Part shown: piece by piece, positions 1-7,691 of the stretch
Position numbering within the stretch: the stretch's first letter is position 1
Layout of the letters: each line of letters starts with the position of its first letter
NCBI RefSeq assembly: GCF_027484365.1
Contig: NZ_JAIXTC010000018.1
Span: 144,286 to 208,285 of the forward strand
Direction: 5' to 3'
Origin: Brevundimonas sp.
GTDB lineage: Bacteria; Pseudomonadota; Alphaproteobacteria; Caulobacterales; Caulobacteraceae
DNA: 64,000 nucleotides
Translations under genes and position numbers: made by a program
The notes under the pieces: generated by a model
What the model was told of the DNA's origin: nothing
Databases searched by the model: none
The model's input: the letters and a program-made list of their open reading frames with translations, nothing else

Positions 1-1
1 C

Positions 2-1453
2 GCCGCCTTCAACGCCCAGTTGACGCGCCTGCCCGCTGCGATCCAGCCCGACGTGCGCGCCTTCTACGAGCTCAACGGCTGGCGTCCAATGTGGACCGCC
101 GACCGTCTGCGCACTCTGAACCTCGCCTCGGCGCGCGCCGAGCGTCATGGGCTGTCGCGGTCCGATTTCTTCGACTTCGTGGGCCTGGCCGCCGATCCGG
201 ACAGTGCGGACATCCGCACCACGGCCGCCGCCCTCACCTATGCCCGCGTCCTGGCCGAGGGCCGCGTCCGTCCCGAGACGGTCGAGGACCTTTGGGAGAT
301 GCAGAAGAACCGCGTCGATCTGCCGGTCGGGCTGAACGACGCCCTGGCCCAGAACAAGATCGTCGAATGGTACGAGGGTCTGGCGCCGACCGACATCGGC
401 TACACCAACCTGTCGGCTGGCTATGTCCGCTACCGCCGAATCATCCGCGAGGGAGGCTGGCCGCGCTTCGTCGCCCGCGCAGGCACGATCGAGCCGGGCT
501 CAAGCGACAATCGCGTGCCCGCCATGATCGCCCGCCTGGTGGCCGAGGGCGACCTCAGCGCCGCCGATGGCGCACGCCTGACCGCCCAGGGTCTGGTCTA
601 TGGCCCGGAACTCCAGACCGCGATGCGCGGCTTCCAGGCCCGTCATGGACTGGCCGCTGACGGCCGCATCGGCGCCGGCACCCAGAGTTCGCTCGGTGCC
701 TCGGCTGAGGACCGGGCCCGCCAGATCGCCCTGAATCTGGAACGTCGCCGCTGGCTGAAACGGGACCTGAATCCCGAGCGTATCGAGGTCAATACGGCTG
801 CGGCCATCATGGTCTACTGGAAGGACGGCCGCCCGGTTCACTCCAACCGGGTCGTCTGCGGCGCCCCGTCGACCCAGACCCCGAGCCTCGAGAAGCCCTT
901 TGCCTCGGTCGTCGCCAACCCACCCTGGTATGTGCCCGCCGGGATCGCCCGCCGCGAGATCCTGCCCCGCGGCCCCGCCTACCTGGCCTCGCAGAACATG
1001 TATGTATCCAACGGCACCGTTATCCAGCGCGCCGGGCCGAGAGCGGCCCTCGGCTATGTGAAGTTCGAACTGCGCGACAGCTACGCCATCTTCCTGCACG
1101 ACACCCCGTCGAAAGCCGCCTTCAACCTGTCGATGCGTCAGCGGTCGCATGGCTGCGTCCGCGTCCAGAACGCTGTCGAGTTCGCCCGCCTGCTGCTCTC
1201 GCCCGACCCGACCCTGCTCGGCCAGTTCGACGACGCCCAGGTCAGCCGCGACACCCGGCGTATCCAGACCGGCCGCGAGATCACCGTGCGCCTGCTCTAC
1301 TGGACCGCCTTCGTCGACGGCCAGGGGCGCGTCGCCTTCCGCGAGGACGTCTACCGCCGCGACCAGAAGCTGGCCGAGGCCCTCGGCATCGCCGTCAGCC
1401 TGCCGACGGTGGTGGATGACGGGACTGCCGTCGCCAACGACGTCGGCCCGTAG
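2..1453 (+). CDS. L,D-transpeptidase (YcbB-like), 5' end cut by window
   Basis: Periplasmic enzyme expected to form 3-3 peptidoglycan cross-links or attach proteins to the wall. The frame is open to the first base of the window, so the start and signal peptide lie outside; the TTG at 20 in the ORF track is not a convincing start. Order seen: an N-terminal scaffold region (WRPMW), a peptidoglycan-binding-1 motif in the middle (VYGPELQTAMRGFQARHG), then a YkuD catalytic domain with HDTPSK and the active-site cysteine motif SHGCVRV. This order matches the YcbB/LdtD class. It converges with rcdA, with a short GC hairpin between the two stop codons. Family assignment is firm; the exact cross-linking role is inferred. 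Confidence 0.9.
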   Translation, partial: AAFNAQLTRLPAAIQPDVRAFYELNGWRPMWTADRLRTLNLASARAERHGLSRSDFFDFVGLAADPDSADIRTTAAALTYARVLAEGRVRPETVEDLWEMQKNRVDLPVGLNDALAQNKIVEWYEGLAPTDIGYTNLSAGYVRYRRIIREGGWPRFVARAGTIEPGSSDNRVPAMIARLVAEGDLSAADGARLTAQGLVYGPELQTAMRGFQARHGLAADGRIGAGTQSSLGASAEDRARQIALNLERRRWLKRDLNPERIEVNTAAAIMVYWKDGRPVHSNRVVCGAPSTQTPSLEKPFASVVANPPWYVPAGIARREILPRGPAYLASQNMYVSNGTVIQRAGPRAALGYVKFELRDSYAIFLHDTPSKAAFNLSMRQRSHGCVRVQNAVEFARLLLSPDPTLLGQFDDAQVSRDTRRIQTGREITVRLLYWTAFVDGQGRVAFREDVYRRDQKLAEALGIAVSLPTVVDDGTAVANDVGP

Positions 1454-1467
1454 ACTATAGCGCGCAC

Positions 1468-1494
1468 CTCTCCCGCCCCTGGGGGAGGGAGAAG
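1468..1494. terminator. GC-rich hairpin between convergent genes
   Basis: A CTCTCCC...GGGAGGGAG imperfect palindrome lies between the stop codons of the L,D-transpeptidase and rcdA. It has no clear T tract on either side. It resembles one arm of the CCCTCTCCC palindromes found elsewhere in the window, so it may be a repeat remnant serving as a weak bidirectional terminator. Confidence 0.4.
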
Positions 1495-1502
1495 TGTGAG
1501 GT

Positions 1503-2030
1503 CTAGGTCCGGAACGCGGCTTCCAGCATCCCCAGCTGGCTCAGCACCGGGTTCGCGTCCGGCTCGGGCGCGGCGTCGAGATACATGCGCCTGTCCAGAT
1601 AAAGGACACGGTCGTGCAGCTTTTCGGCGCGGACGAGGTATTCAACCAGGGCGATCGGCATCTCGGAATGGCTCGGCTCGCTCTCGACCTTGCGTTCGCT
1701 GAGGCGATAGCGCGGCTCGCAGGCAGCTTCCGGAGCCATGTCGCCTTCGCGGACGGCGCGCTGGACCAGCAGCCAGGACGCCACCTGCATCAGGCGCGTC
1801 GTCAGTCTCATGCTCTCGGCGGCGTAGGCCAGGGCGGCGGAGCGCGACAGCAGCTTGGATTCGCGGCGCCCGTCGCCATCCAGATAGGCGGCGGTCTCCT
1901 CGACCAGATCCATCCCCTCCTGGAAGGTGCGCTCGAACAGTTCGGAGCGCGCGAAATCGCGAATCTCTCCGGCGCGGGACGCCGTATTCGGCGCGGGATT
2001 ATCGTCGCCCATCAACTCAGCCATACTCAT
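1503..2030 (-). CDS. rcdA: DUF1465 protein, probable RcdA (regulator of CtrA degradation)
   Basis: About 175 residues, mostly helical (ELFERTFQEGMDLVEETAAYL, then RLTTRLMQVASWLLVQRAV), with a looser acidic C-terminal tail. This fits the three-helix DUF1465 family that includes Caulobacter RcdA, an adaptor linking CpdR-primed ClpXP to CtrA and other substrates during the cell cycle. The ORF track begins at a GTG at 2105, but the first 25 residues look like read-through from non-coding sequence; I use the ATG at 2030 (MSMAELMG), and 2024 is also possible. No strong Shine-Dalgarno is visible. The DUF1192 gene lies just upstream on the same strand, a pairing common in alphaproteobacteria. The family call is good; the RcdA function is by homology. 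Confidence 0.72.
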   Translation of the reverse strand: MSMAELMGDDNPAPNTASRAGEIRDFARSELFERTFQEGMDLVEETAAYLDGDGRRESKLLSRSAALAYAAESMRLTTRLMQVASWLLVQRAVREGDMAPEAACEPRYRLSERKVESEPSHSEMPIALVEYLVRAEKLHDRVLYLDRRMYLDAAPEPDANPVLSQLGMLEAAFRT

Positions 2031-2129
2031 CGTGATCCGGAAGGTCCGCTCGTCTATCGGGCCGGAACGGCGCCGCACGCCGTCCGCCTGCAACCGCCAT
2101 GCCACGGAAAGGGCCTCTGCGGAACCGCA

Positions 2130-2336
2130 TCAGCGGCCGAAGTTGAACAGGGCGTCGGCGGCGGACTTCTTCGCGGCCTTGCCGGCGATGGCCGCGCGCG
2201 CCCGGGCAATCTCGGCTTCCAGGGCCTCAATCCGCTCGCCCAGTTCATCGACCGAATACAGGTCCAGATCCTCGCGCCCCAGGGCCGCCATGGCCGCTCC
2301 GCGTTGCGGGCGCGGATCGAGATCCTCAAACGTCAT
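2130..2336 (-). CDS. DUF1192 family small protein
   Basis: A 68-residue acidic protein with a central coiled-coil-like helix (SVDELGERIEALEAEIARARA) and a C-terminal ALFNFGR. Length and sequence match DUF1192, a small family of unknown function usually found beside DUF1465 and a quinone oxidoreductase, as here. The track starts at 2372; the ATG at 2336 (MTFEDLDP) is preferred because GGAGG sits 5 bases upstream. It is probably co-transcribed with rcdA and is divergent from the quinone oxidoreductase gene. Confidence 0.75.
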   Translation of the reverse strand: MTFEDLDPRPQRGAAMAALGREDLDLYSVDELGERIEALEAEIARARAAIAGKAAKKSAADALFNFGR

Positions 2337-2412
2337 CGTCGCCTCCTTGGCCAGAACCCCGAAGAAGCCCATTTACGCTCCCGGACACGGACGATTGCAA
2401 GGCTTGGACGAT

Positions 2413-3402
2413 ATGCGGATCATCGAGATCGACGGCGGCTCGGGTTCCGCCGAGGCGTTGCACCTCTCCGAACGCCCGGATCCTCTTGCCGGGGATGGTG
2501 AAATCCGCATCCGCGTGCACGCCGCCGGGGTCAATCGCCCCGACCTCCTTCAGCGCGCGGGCGCCTACCCTCCCCCACCCGGCGCATCCGACATCATGGG
2601 GCTGGAGGTCGCCGGCGTGGTCGACCAGGTCGGTCCGGATTCAACACCCGGCGCCCGGGCCCGCTGGCGGGTCGGCGACCGGGTCTGCGCCCTTCTGGGC
2701 GGCGGAGGCTATGCAGAGTATGCAATCGTCGACGCCCGGCACGCCCTGCCGATCCCCGACGATCTGGACTTCATCCAGGCGGCGGCCCTGCCCGAGACAG
2801 TCTTCACTGTCTTCGCCAATGTGTTCGAGGCTGGCGGGCTGAAGGCCGGCGAAACCCTGCTGATCCACGGTGCCACCTCCGGCATCGGCGTGACGGCCAT
2901 CCAGATGGCGAAGGCGGCGGGCGCCCGCGTCATCGCCACCTCACGGGGCGCGGCCAAGACCGGTGCGGCCCTCGCGCTTGGGGCAGACGTCAGCCTCGAC
3001 GCCTCGGCAGGAGACCTTGAGACAGCGATCCGGGACGCCGGCGGCGCGGACGTCATCCTCGATATGGTCGGCGCGGCCTATGCGGAGGCCAATCTGAACG
3101 CCCTGAAGCCCGGCGGACGCTGGGTCGTGATCGCGACGCTCAGCGGAGCGCTCGCCCAGGTCGATCTGATGCGGATCATGATGAAACAGGCGACCCTGAC
3201 GGGTTCGACCCTCCGTCGACGATCCGCCGACGAGAAAGCCCGTCTCGCGGCGGCTGTGGAGGCGGTGGTCTGGCCCTGGGTCGTCTCGGGGGCTGTGCGG
3301 CCGCCGGTCGAGGCCACCTTCCCCCTGGCCGAAACGAAACTCGCCCACCTCCGGTTGGAGGCGGGCGAGCATGTCGGCAAGATTGTCCTTACGGTCAGCT
3401 AG
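2413..3402 (+). CDS. NAD(P)H:quinone oxidoreductase, zinc-free MDR family (PIG3-like)
   Basis: A cytoplasmic medium-chain dehydrogenase/reductase of 329 residues expected to reduce quinones or other enone-type carbonyls with NADPH. The N-terminal GroES-like domain carries GVNRPDLLQRAGAYPPPPG, followed by a Rossmann fold with LLIHGATSGIGVTAIQMAK and GADVSLDAS. No zinc-ligand pattern is seen, as expected for the quinone oxidoreductase branch. The track's longer ORF from 1927 runs through the opposite-strand rcdA; the ATG at 2413 (MRIIEIDGG) matches the usual N-terminus. It is divergent from DUF1192/rcdA. The physiological substrate cannot be told. Confidence 0.88.
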   Translation: MRIIEIDGGSGSAEALHLSERPDPLAGDGEIRIRVHAAGVNRPDLLQRAGAYPPPPGASDIMGLEVAGVVDQVGPDSTPGARARWRVGDRVCALLGGGGYAEYAIVDARHALPIPDDLDFIQAAALPETVFTVFANVFEAGGLKAGETLLIHGATSGIGVTAIQMAKAAGARVIATSRGAAKTGAALALGADVSLDASAGDLETAIRDAGGADVILDMVGAAYAEANLNALKPGGRWVVIATLSGALAQVDLMRIMMKQATLTGSTLRRRSADEKARLAAAVEAVVWPWVVSGAVRPPVEATFPLAETKLAHLRLEAGEHVGKIVLTVS

Positions 3403-3445
3403 CGGGGTGTGACCGCATCCCGGACCGTCGCTGAACCGGAGCCGC

Positions 3446-4204
3446 CTACCAGCGACCGCCGCCCCGGGCCGGACGCATCGAAGAGATGCGATCGTTATAG
3501 CCGGTGCTGTTCAGGTTGCGGATGCTGTTCGTCACGATCTGGCACTGACCGCGGTAGTTGGAGTCGGTGCAGACCTCCCATGGGCCGTTGAGCTCCATCG
3601 AGCTGATCTGGTCATTCAGGCCCGAGTTGTTCAGATTCGAAATCTCGCTGCGGAAAGTCTGCGAATAGCCGCGGTAATTGCTGTCGGCATACACGGTGAT
3701 GCTGCTCCGGCCGTTGTTGCCGCCCCAGCCACCGCCGTTGTTCCCGCCGTTGCCCCAACCACCGCCATTGTTGCCGCCATTGCCCCAACCACCGCCGTTG
3801 TTGCCGCCATTGCCCCAGCCGCCGCCGTTGTTGCCGCCGTTACCCCAGCCGCCGCCGTTGCCGCCGCCATTGCCGCCGGGTCGTCCGCCGCCGCCGTTGT
3901 TCCCCCCGCGATCCTCATAGTCGCCGCGAACATTGGCGCAGACCAGCAGGCCGTTATCGTTGCCGATGTCGCTGGACGAGCAGCGCGCCAGTTCGATGGA
4001 GGTGCCACGGATGTTTCCGCGCATATCGCGGCAGTCGGCATAGAGCCGGCCCTGATTGACATAGGATCCGCTGCAGCTGTCAGCGAAGCTGCCGCGCGGC
4101 GCGACCCGCTGAGGTCCGTTGCCGTCGGCCATCGCCGGGGCGCTTTCCTGGGCGCCGCCAGCGAGCATCGCCAGGGCGGCGATCGAGGTGAGTGCGATAG
4201 ACAT
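3446..4204 (-). CDS. Secreted CVNH-like / Gly-Asn-Trp repeat / beta-gamma crystallin protein
   Basis: A 252-residue protein with a hydrophobic N-terminal export segment ending near AMADG. Residues about 36-95 resemble one cyanovirin-N homology repeat: SGSYVNQGRLYADCRD, then GTSIELARC and NGLLVC. Residues 98-164 are a Gly/Asn/Trp linker containing four perfect copies of GGGWGNGGNN. Residues 168-246 form two beta-gamma-crystallin Greek-key motifs, each with DSNYRG and a calcium-type motif (LNDQISS, YNDRISS). Several cysteines suggest disulfides outside the cytoplasm. The start at 4204 has GGAGGA upstream. CVNH domains often bind sugars and crystallin domains calcium, so an extracellular lectin or matrix protein is possible; the function is inferred. 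Confidence 0.75.
   Translation of the reverse strand: MSIALTSIAALAMLAGGAQESAPAMADGNGPQRVAPRGSFADSCSGSYVNQGRLYADCRDMRGNIRGTSIELARCSSSDIGNDNGLLVCANVRGDYEDRGGNNGGGGRPGGNGGGNGGGWGNGGNNGGGWGNGGNNGGGWGNGGNNGGGWGNGGNNGGGWGGNNGRSSITVYADSNYRGYSQTFRSEISNLNNSGLNDQISSMELNGPWEVCTDSNYRGQCQIVTNSIRNLNSTGYNDRISSMRPARGGGRW
3713..3853 (-). repeat. 30-bp in-frame tandem repeat inside the CVNH/crystallin gene
   Basis: Roughly four and a half copies of a 30-bp unit encoding GGGWGNGGNN, with only third-position differences between copies (for example cca/cag and cat/cgt). The near identity points to recent expansion and probable copy-number variation. The proline-rich opposite-strand ORF at 3678-3920 is a shadow of this repeat. 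Confidence 0.9.
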
Positions 4205-4419
4205 GGTCTTCCTCCAGATGATCCCTGAGGCCGCTCAACGCGTCCGATGTGACAGTGTCCAACTATCAGCATGAACCGTTGCTGTATGACACCGACAGAC
4301 GACGTTTTCTTTTGCTCCAAACAGGCCTATATCAAATCATCAGCGCCCGGCCGAAAGGTCGGGCGCCGTCGTATCCAGAGCCCGGGATCGCCGGGCCCCT
4401 CATTTCCGGGACTGCCCCA

Positions 4420-5085
4420 ATGACCGACATCCTGATGCCCAAGGCCACTGCGGTCTGGCTTGTGGACAACACCTCGCTGACGTTTGAACAGATCGCCGAC
4501 TTCTGCGGCCTGCATCCGCTGGAAGTGCGCGGCATCGCCGACGGCGACGTGGCCCGTGACATCCGCGGCGTGGACCCCATCACCGGCGGCCAGCTGGCGC
4601 GCGAGGAACTGGACAAGGCCCAGGAGAATGATGCCTATCGCATGAAGGCCATCGTCAGCCGTCATGCCGAGCTTCTGAAGACCCACAAGCCGGCGCCGAA
4701 ATACACCCCGGTGTCGCGTCGCCAGGATCGTCCGGACGCCATCATGTGGTTCGTCAAGAACCACCCCGAAGTCACCGACGCCCAGATCGCCAAACTGCTG
4801 GGCACCACCAAGTCGACGATCGACAGCGTGCGCAACCGCACCCACTGGAACAGCCCCAACATCAAGCCGGTGGACCCGGTGACGCTCGGCCTCGTCGGCC
4901 AGCTGGTGCTGGACGAACTGGTCTCGAAGGCCGCCGACAAGAAGAACAAGGACGATGCGAAGAAGGGCGGCGCTGCCCTCCAGCCCATCGAAGCCGAACC
5001 CGCCGAACCCGAGTTCGTCCCCGAAGAACGCGAACGCCGGACCGCCGAACCGACCGCCGCCTCGGTGTTCGGCACCAACGAGTAA
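4420..5085 (+). CDS. trcR: Cell-cycle transcriptional regulator TrcR (DUF1013)
   Basis: A 221-residue DUF1013 protein. The N-terminus MTDILMPKATAVWLVDNT and the WFVKNHPEVTDAQIAKLLG helix-turn-helix-like segment, followed by the conserved NRTHWNSPNIKP, identify the family. Members are near-universal in alphaproteobacteria and have been described as a cell-cycle-linked transcription factor. The C-terminal 50 residues are charged and probably disordered. The start is the ATG at 4420, not 4249 as in the track, because the conserved family N-terminus begins there. The 215-bp gap to the divergent crystallin-like gene should hold both promoters; I could not assign -35/-10 boxes. Confidence 0.88.
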   Translation: MTDILMPKATAVWLVDNTSLTFEQIADFCGLHPLEVRGIADGDVARDIRGVDPITGGQLAREELDKAQENDAYRMKAIVSRHAELLKTHKPAPKYTPVSRRQDRPDAIMWFVKNHPEVTDAQIAKLLGTTKSTIDSVRNRTHWNSPNIKPVDPVTLGLVGQLVLDELVSKAADKKNKDDAKKGGAALQPIEAEPAEPEFVPEERERRTAEPTAASVFGTNE

Positions 5086-5091
5086 TCCTTC

Positions 5092-5161
5092 TCCCTTCCC
5101 CTTGGGGGGAGGGAGAACCGCGCTCAACCAGCGAGCGACCGCGTCGCGAGCGCTAGCGCAA
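5092..5161 (+). repeat. Intergenic repeat: small palindrome plus 43-bp element
   Basis: TTCTCCCT...AGGGAGAA is followed by a 43-bp element containing GCGAGCGACCGCG and TAGCGCA. The second part recurs in the same orientation at 37999-38041 (shared GCGAGCGACCGCG, then GAGCG-TAGCGCA). It follows trcR and appears to be a dispersed non-coding repeat. Confidence 0.65.
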
Positions 5162-5199
5162 CAAAAAAGTACGGCCCCGGGATCGCTCCCGGGGCCGTT
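5162..5199 (-). terminator. Rho-independent terminator of the DUF465 gene
   Basis: A perfect GC stem (ACGGCCCCGGG / CCCGGGGCCGT) around a short loop. Reading the minus strand, it is followed by ACTTTTTTG, a good T tract. It lies 25 bp past the DUF465 stop codon and may also block read-through from trcR. Confidence 0.8.
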
Positions 5200-5223
5200 C
5201 GCTTGTCTGGAGGGAGACCGGGG

Positions 5224-5397
5224 CTAGCCTGCCCTGGCCTCCAGACTGGTGATTTCCTCCTTGAGCCGAAGCTTCTTTCGTTTCAGCTCCCTGACCTGCA
5301 ACTCATCCACGGCGGGCCGACCGAACGCCTGCCGGATGGTCTCATCCAGCTGGCGGTGACGATTTCCCAGTTCGCGGATACGAGCTTCGATGGTCAT
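5224..5397 (-). CDS. DUF465 (YdcH-like) small protein
   Basis: A 57-residue helical hairpin protein: MTIEARIRELGNRHRQLDETIRQ, then VRELKRKKLRLKEEI. The LKRKKLxLKDEI pattern defines DUF465. The ATG at 5397 is chosen because GGAGG lies 8 bases upstream and the length suits the family; the 308-residue ORF in the track is an artefact of a long open frame across ubiX. The function is unknown. A second DUF465 gene lies about 1.3 kb away at 6650. A strong terminator follows. Confidence 0.8.
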   Translation of the reverse strand: MTIEARIRELGNRHRQLDETIRQAFGRPAVDELQVRELKRKKLRLKEEITSLEARAG

Positions 5398-5535
5398 GGC
5401 TTGCGCCTCCATGTCTAAGGGACCACACAGTGAGCGCCTGGATTTGCGGTCTGTGAAATCACGGTTCGGTGACGTCAACAGAACGTAAAATTTCTCCGGG
5501 CACGTCGGAACCTGGCCCCCAAACTGGACCATGAT

Positions 5536-6138
5536 GTGAACGTAGCCGTACGGAACCCGCCGACCCGCCTGGTGGTCGGACTCTCCGGCGCCTCGGGGGT
5601 GATCTACGGACTCCGGGTGCTCGACGCCCTGAGCGAGCTCGGTGTCGAGAGCCATCTGGTGGTCACCCGCGCGGCCCTGCTCACATTGTCGCAGGAGACC
5701 GATTTCAGCGCAGACGACCTGATGGCCAGAGCTTCGGTCGTCCATAAGCTCAACGATGTCGGCGCCTCGATCGCCTCGGGCTCCTTCAAGTCCCTGGGCA
5801 TGATCGTTGCCCCCTGTTCGGTCCGGACCATGAGCGAGATCGCCACAGGCGTAACCTCGACCCTGCTGACCCGCGCCGCCGACGTCGTGCTGAAGGAACG
5901 CCGGCCCCTGGTCCTGATGGTGCGCGAGACCCCCTTCCACCTCGGACACCTGCGCACCATGACGGCCCTGGCCGAGATGGGCGCCACCATCGCCCCGCCC
6001 CTGCCCGCCTTCTATTCCAGACCCGCCTCGATCGCAGAGATGGTCGACCAGTCCGTGGGCCGCGCGCTGGACCTGTTCGGGCTCGACTGGGCCCCGGTGA
6101 AGCGCTGGGACGGGCTGAAAGGCCCTGGCGATGCCTGA
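5536..6138 (+). CDS. ubiX: Flavin prenyltransferase UbiX
   Basis: A cytoplasmic enzyme of 200 residues that joins dimethylallyl phosphate to reduced FMN, making the prenylated flavin cofactor used by UbiD-type decarboxylases, including the one in ubiquinone synthesis. It shows the VGLSGASGVIYGLRVL phosphate-binding loop, the SGSFKSLGMIVAPCS segment and the VLMVRETPFHLGHL motif, all diagnostic. The start is GTG at 5536. It overlaps the next gene by 8 bp, suggesting translational coupling. No ubiD is present in the window. Confidence 0.95.
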   Translation: MNVAVRNPPTRLVVGLSGASGVIYGLRVLDALSELGVESHLVVTRAALLTLSQETDFSADDLMARASVVHKLNDVGASIASGSFKSLGMIVAPCSVRTMSEIATGVTSTLLTRAADVVLKERRPLVLMVRETPFHLGHLRTMTALAEMGATIAPPLPAFYSRPASIAEMVDQSVGRALDLFGLDWAPVKRWDGLKGPGDA

Positions 6139-6610
6139 GCCCGACGACACATTCTGGGACTGGGCGCTGAAGGCCTATGCCGCTCCCGGCGTACCCGAGG
6201 CCTGCCTGCAGCTGCAGGACGGAACCGGCCAGAACGTCCCCCTTCTGCTCTGGGCCGGCTGGACCGCCGCGACGGGCCGCCTGCTCGACGAGGACGCCAT
6301 CGAGGGCGCCTGCGACTGCGCCCGCGCATGGGACGCCGCCGCCGTCGCGCCCCTGCGCACTCTTCGACGCACGCTCAAGAACACCAATCCCGACATCGAC
6401 AACGCCGCGCGCGAGAGCCTGCGCGAGTCCGTGAAGGCCGTCGAACTGGCTGCCGAGCGCCATCTGATGGCCGGACTGGAGGTCCTGGCCCCCGCGCCTA
6501 CGGGTCCACCCCGCCCTGCCATAGACGCCCTGGCCTCCGTCGCGCGCGTCTGGAGCCGGGTCGTGCCGCGCCCGGCTCTGACAACGCTCGCCGAACGCCT
6601 TCCGGCCTGA
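6131..6610 (+). CDS. TIGR02444/DUF2390 family protein
   Basis: A 159-residue alpha-helical protein with DTFWDWALKAYAAPGVPEACLQLQD near the start and LLLWAGWTAATGR, the conserved core of the TIGR02444 (DUF2390) family of unknown function. The ATG lies within the last codons of ubiX, so the two are probably translated together. The C-terminal third is less conserved-looking and Ala/Pro-rich. The family assignment is from motif memory and fairly secure. Confidence 0.75.
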   Translation: MPEPDDTFWDWALKAYAAPGVPEACLQLQDGTGQNVPLLLWAGWTAATGRLLDEDAIEGACDCARAWDAAAVAPLRTLRRTLKNTNPDIDNAARESLRESVKAVELAAERHLMAGLEVLAPAPTGPPRPAIDALASVARVWSRVVPRPALTTLAERLPA

Positions 6611-6649
6611 CCCGGCCTCAGGTATAAGCCCGCCTTCGCGGGGACCGGC

Positions 6650-6874
6650 ATGAACGACGATCAACCCTTTCTGACCGACGAAGAGATCGCCCTGCACGCA
6701 GAGGTGAAGCTGCTGCGTCTGGAACACGCCGACCTCGACGCCTCCATCGAGGCCCTGTCGCACATGCCGATCCCGGACCAGCTCCTGATCGCCCGCCTCA
6801 AGCGCAAGAAGCTCCTGCTCCGCGACGAGATCGTGAAAATCGAAAGCCGGATCCTGCCGGACATCATCGCCTAG
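6650..6874 (+). CDS. DUF465 (YdcH-like) small protein, second copy
   Basis: A 74-residue protein with an acidic N-terminal extension and the DUF465 core: VKLLRLEHADLDASIEAL, then IARLKRKKLLLRDEIVKIE. It shares the helix-turn-helix hairpin pattern and the LKRKKL motif with the gene at 5224-5397 on the other strand. It follows the ubiX-DUF2390 pair by 39 bp and may belong to the same transcript; GGGGA precedes the ATG. Function unknown. Confidence 0.78.
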   Translation: MNDDQPFLTDEEIALHAEVKLLRLEHADLDASIEALSHMPIPDQLLIARLKRKKLLLRDEIVKIESRILPDIIA

Positions 6875-6991
6875 CTGATCCCTATCCCTCTCAGGGAGGG
6901 GGACCCGCTGGACTCTGTCTTTCCGAGTCCTGAGAGTACAACGCCTTGGACCCAGTCTGCGCACTGTCGCATAGATCGTTGTTTTTGCGCA

Positions 6992-7570
6992 CTATCTTCC
7001 GCGCTTGCGAACCCACATCGCCGCATCCGCCTCGGCCAGCCAGGTCTCCACGTCCGTCTGGCCGGCGAAGGCCCGCACCCCGAACGACCCGCCCAGCGAG
7101 GCCGGCTGGCCGTCGTAGGTGAACGCAGCCTCCTCCAGCGCCGCCTTCAGTCCGGCCGCCTTCTCCTTGCCGGCATCCATGTCGGCGTTCAGCAGGAGGA
7201 TCGCGAACTCATCCCCGCCCAGTCGCCCGACGGCGTCGGTCGCCCGGACATTCTCCAGCAGCAGCTCCGCCACCCGCACCAGGGCGGCGTCGCCCGCCGC
7301 ATGGCCCAGCGCATCGTTGACCCCCTTGAATCCGTCGAGGTCCAGATACAGCAGCACCGCCGGGACCTTGTAGCGGGTGCAGTAGGCCATGGTCCGGGTC
7401 ATGGCTGCGACGAAGCCCCGCCGGTTCAGCACGGGGGTCAGGACGTCGTGCTCCGCCGCCGCCTCGGCCGCCTCGGCGCGCGCAGTCAGGGCCGCCACCT
7501 CGGCGCGCAGCCGGGCGATCTCGGCCCCAAGGTCGGCGGGCGGGTCGTCGATGTCCGGCGCGTCGGTCAC
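6992..7570 (-). CDS. Small diguanylate cyclase (GGDEF domain)
   Basis: A 192-residue protein with a short acidic N-terminus, a coiled-coil segment (residues about 15-42, Ala/Glu-rich heptads) and one GGDEF domain. The active site is GRLGGDEFAILL; RATD lies five residues before GGDEF, a canonical RxxD product-inhibition site. DLDGFKGVNDALGHAAGD carries the metal and substrate residues. It should make c-di-GMP from two GTP. No sensor or membrane domain is present, so activity may be set by dimerisation through the coiled coil. The start is a GTG at 7570 with only a distant purine-rich stretch upstream. It is divergent from purE. Confidence 0.9.
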   Translation of the reverse strand: MTDAPDIDDPPADLGAEIARLRAEVAALTARAEAAEAAAEHDVLTPVLNRRGFVAAMTRTMAYCTRYKVPAVLLYLDLDGFKGVNDALGHAAGDAALVRVAELLLENVRATDAVGRLGGDEFAILLLNADMDAGKEKAAGLKAALEEAAFTYDGQPASLGGSFGVRAFAGQTDVETWLAEADAAMWVRKRGR

Positions 7571-7691
7571 GTCGAGAAGCAGCTCCGGGCGCGACTCAAT
7601 GCGTGCGCCGTCCGCCCCAAGCTAACGCCGTTGGTTGCGGGCGCAACGCGCGTGCTGTAACGGGCCGCTTTCCTCGCTGGAGCCCCTAAGC

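Noticed and set aside
3678-3920. Proline/leucine-rich plus-strand ORF of 80 residues
   Set aside because: Exact reverse-strand shadow of the GGGWGNGGNN repeat; no ribosome-binding site.
5224-6150. 308-residue minus-strand ORF
   Set aside because: Only its last 57 codons are a gene (DUF465); the rest is antisense to ubiX and lacks any family feature.
6875-6991. Short hairpin GACTC...GAGTC and a TGCGCACT direct repeat before the GGDEF stop codon
   Set aside because: Stem is only five pairs without a T tract on the right side; too weak to call a terminator or operator.
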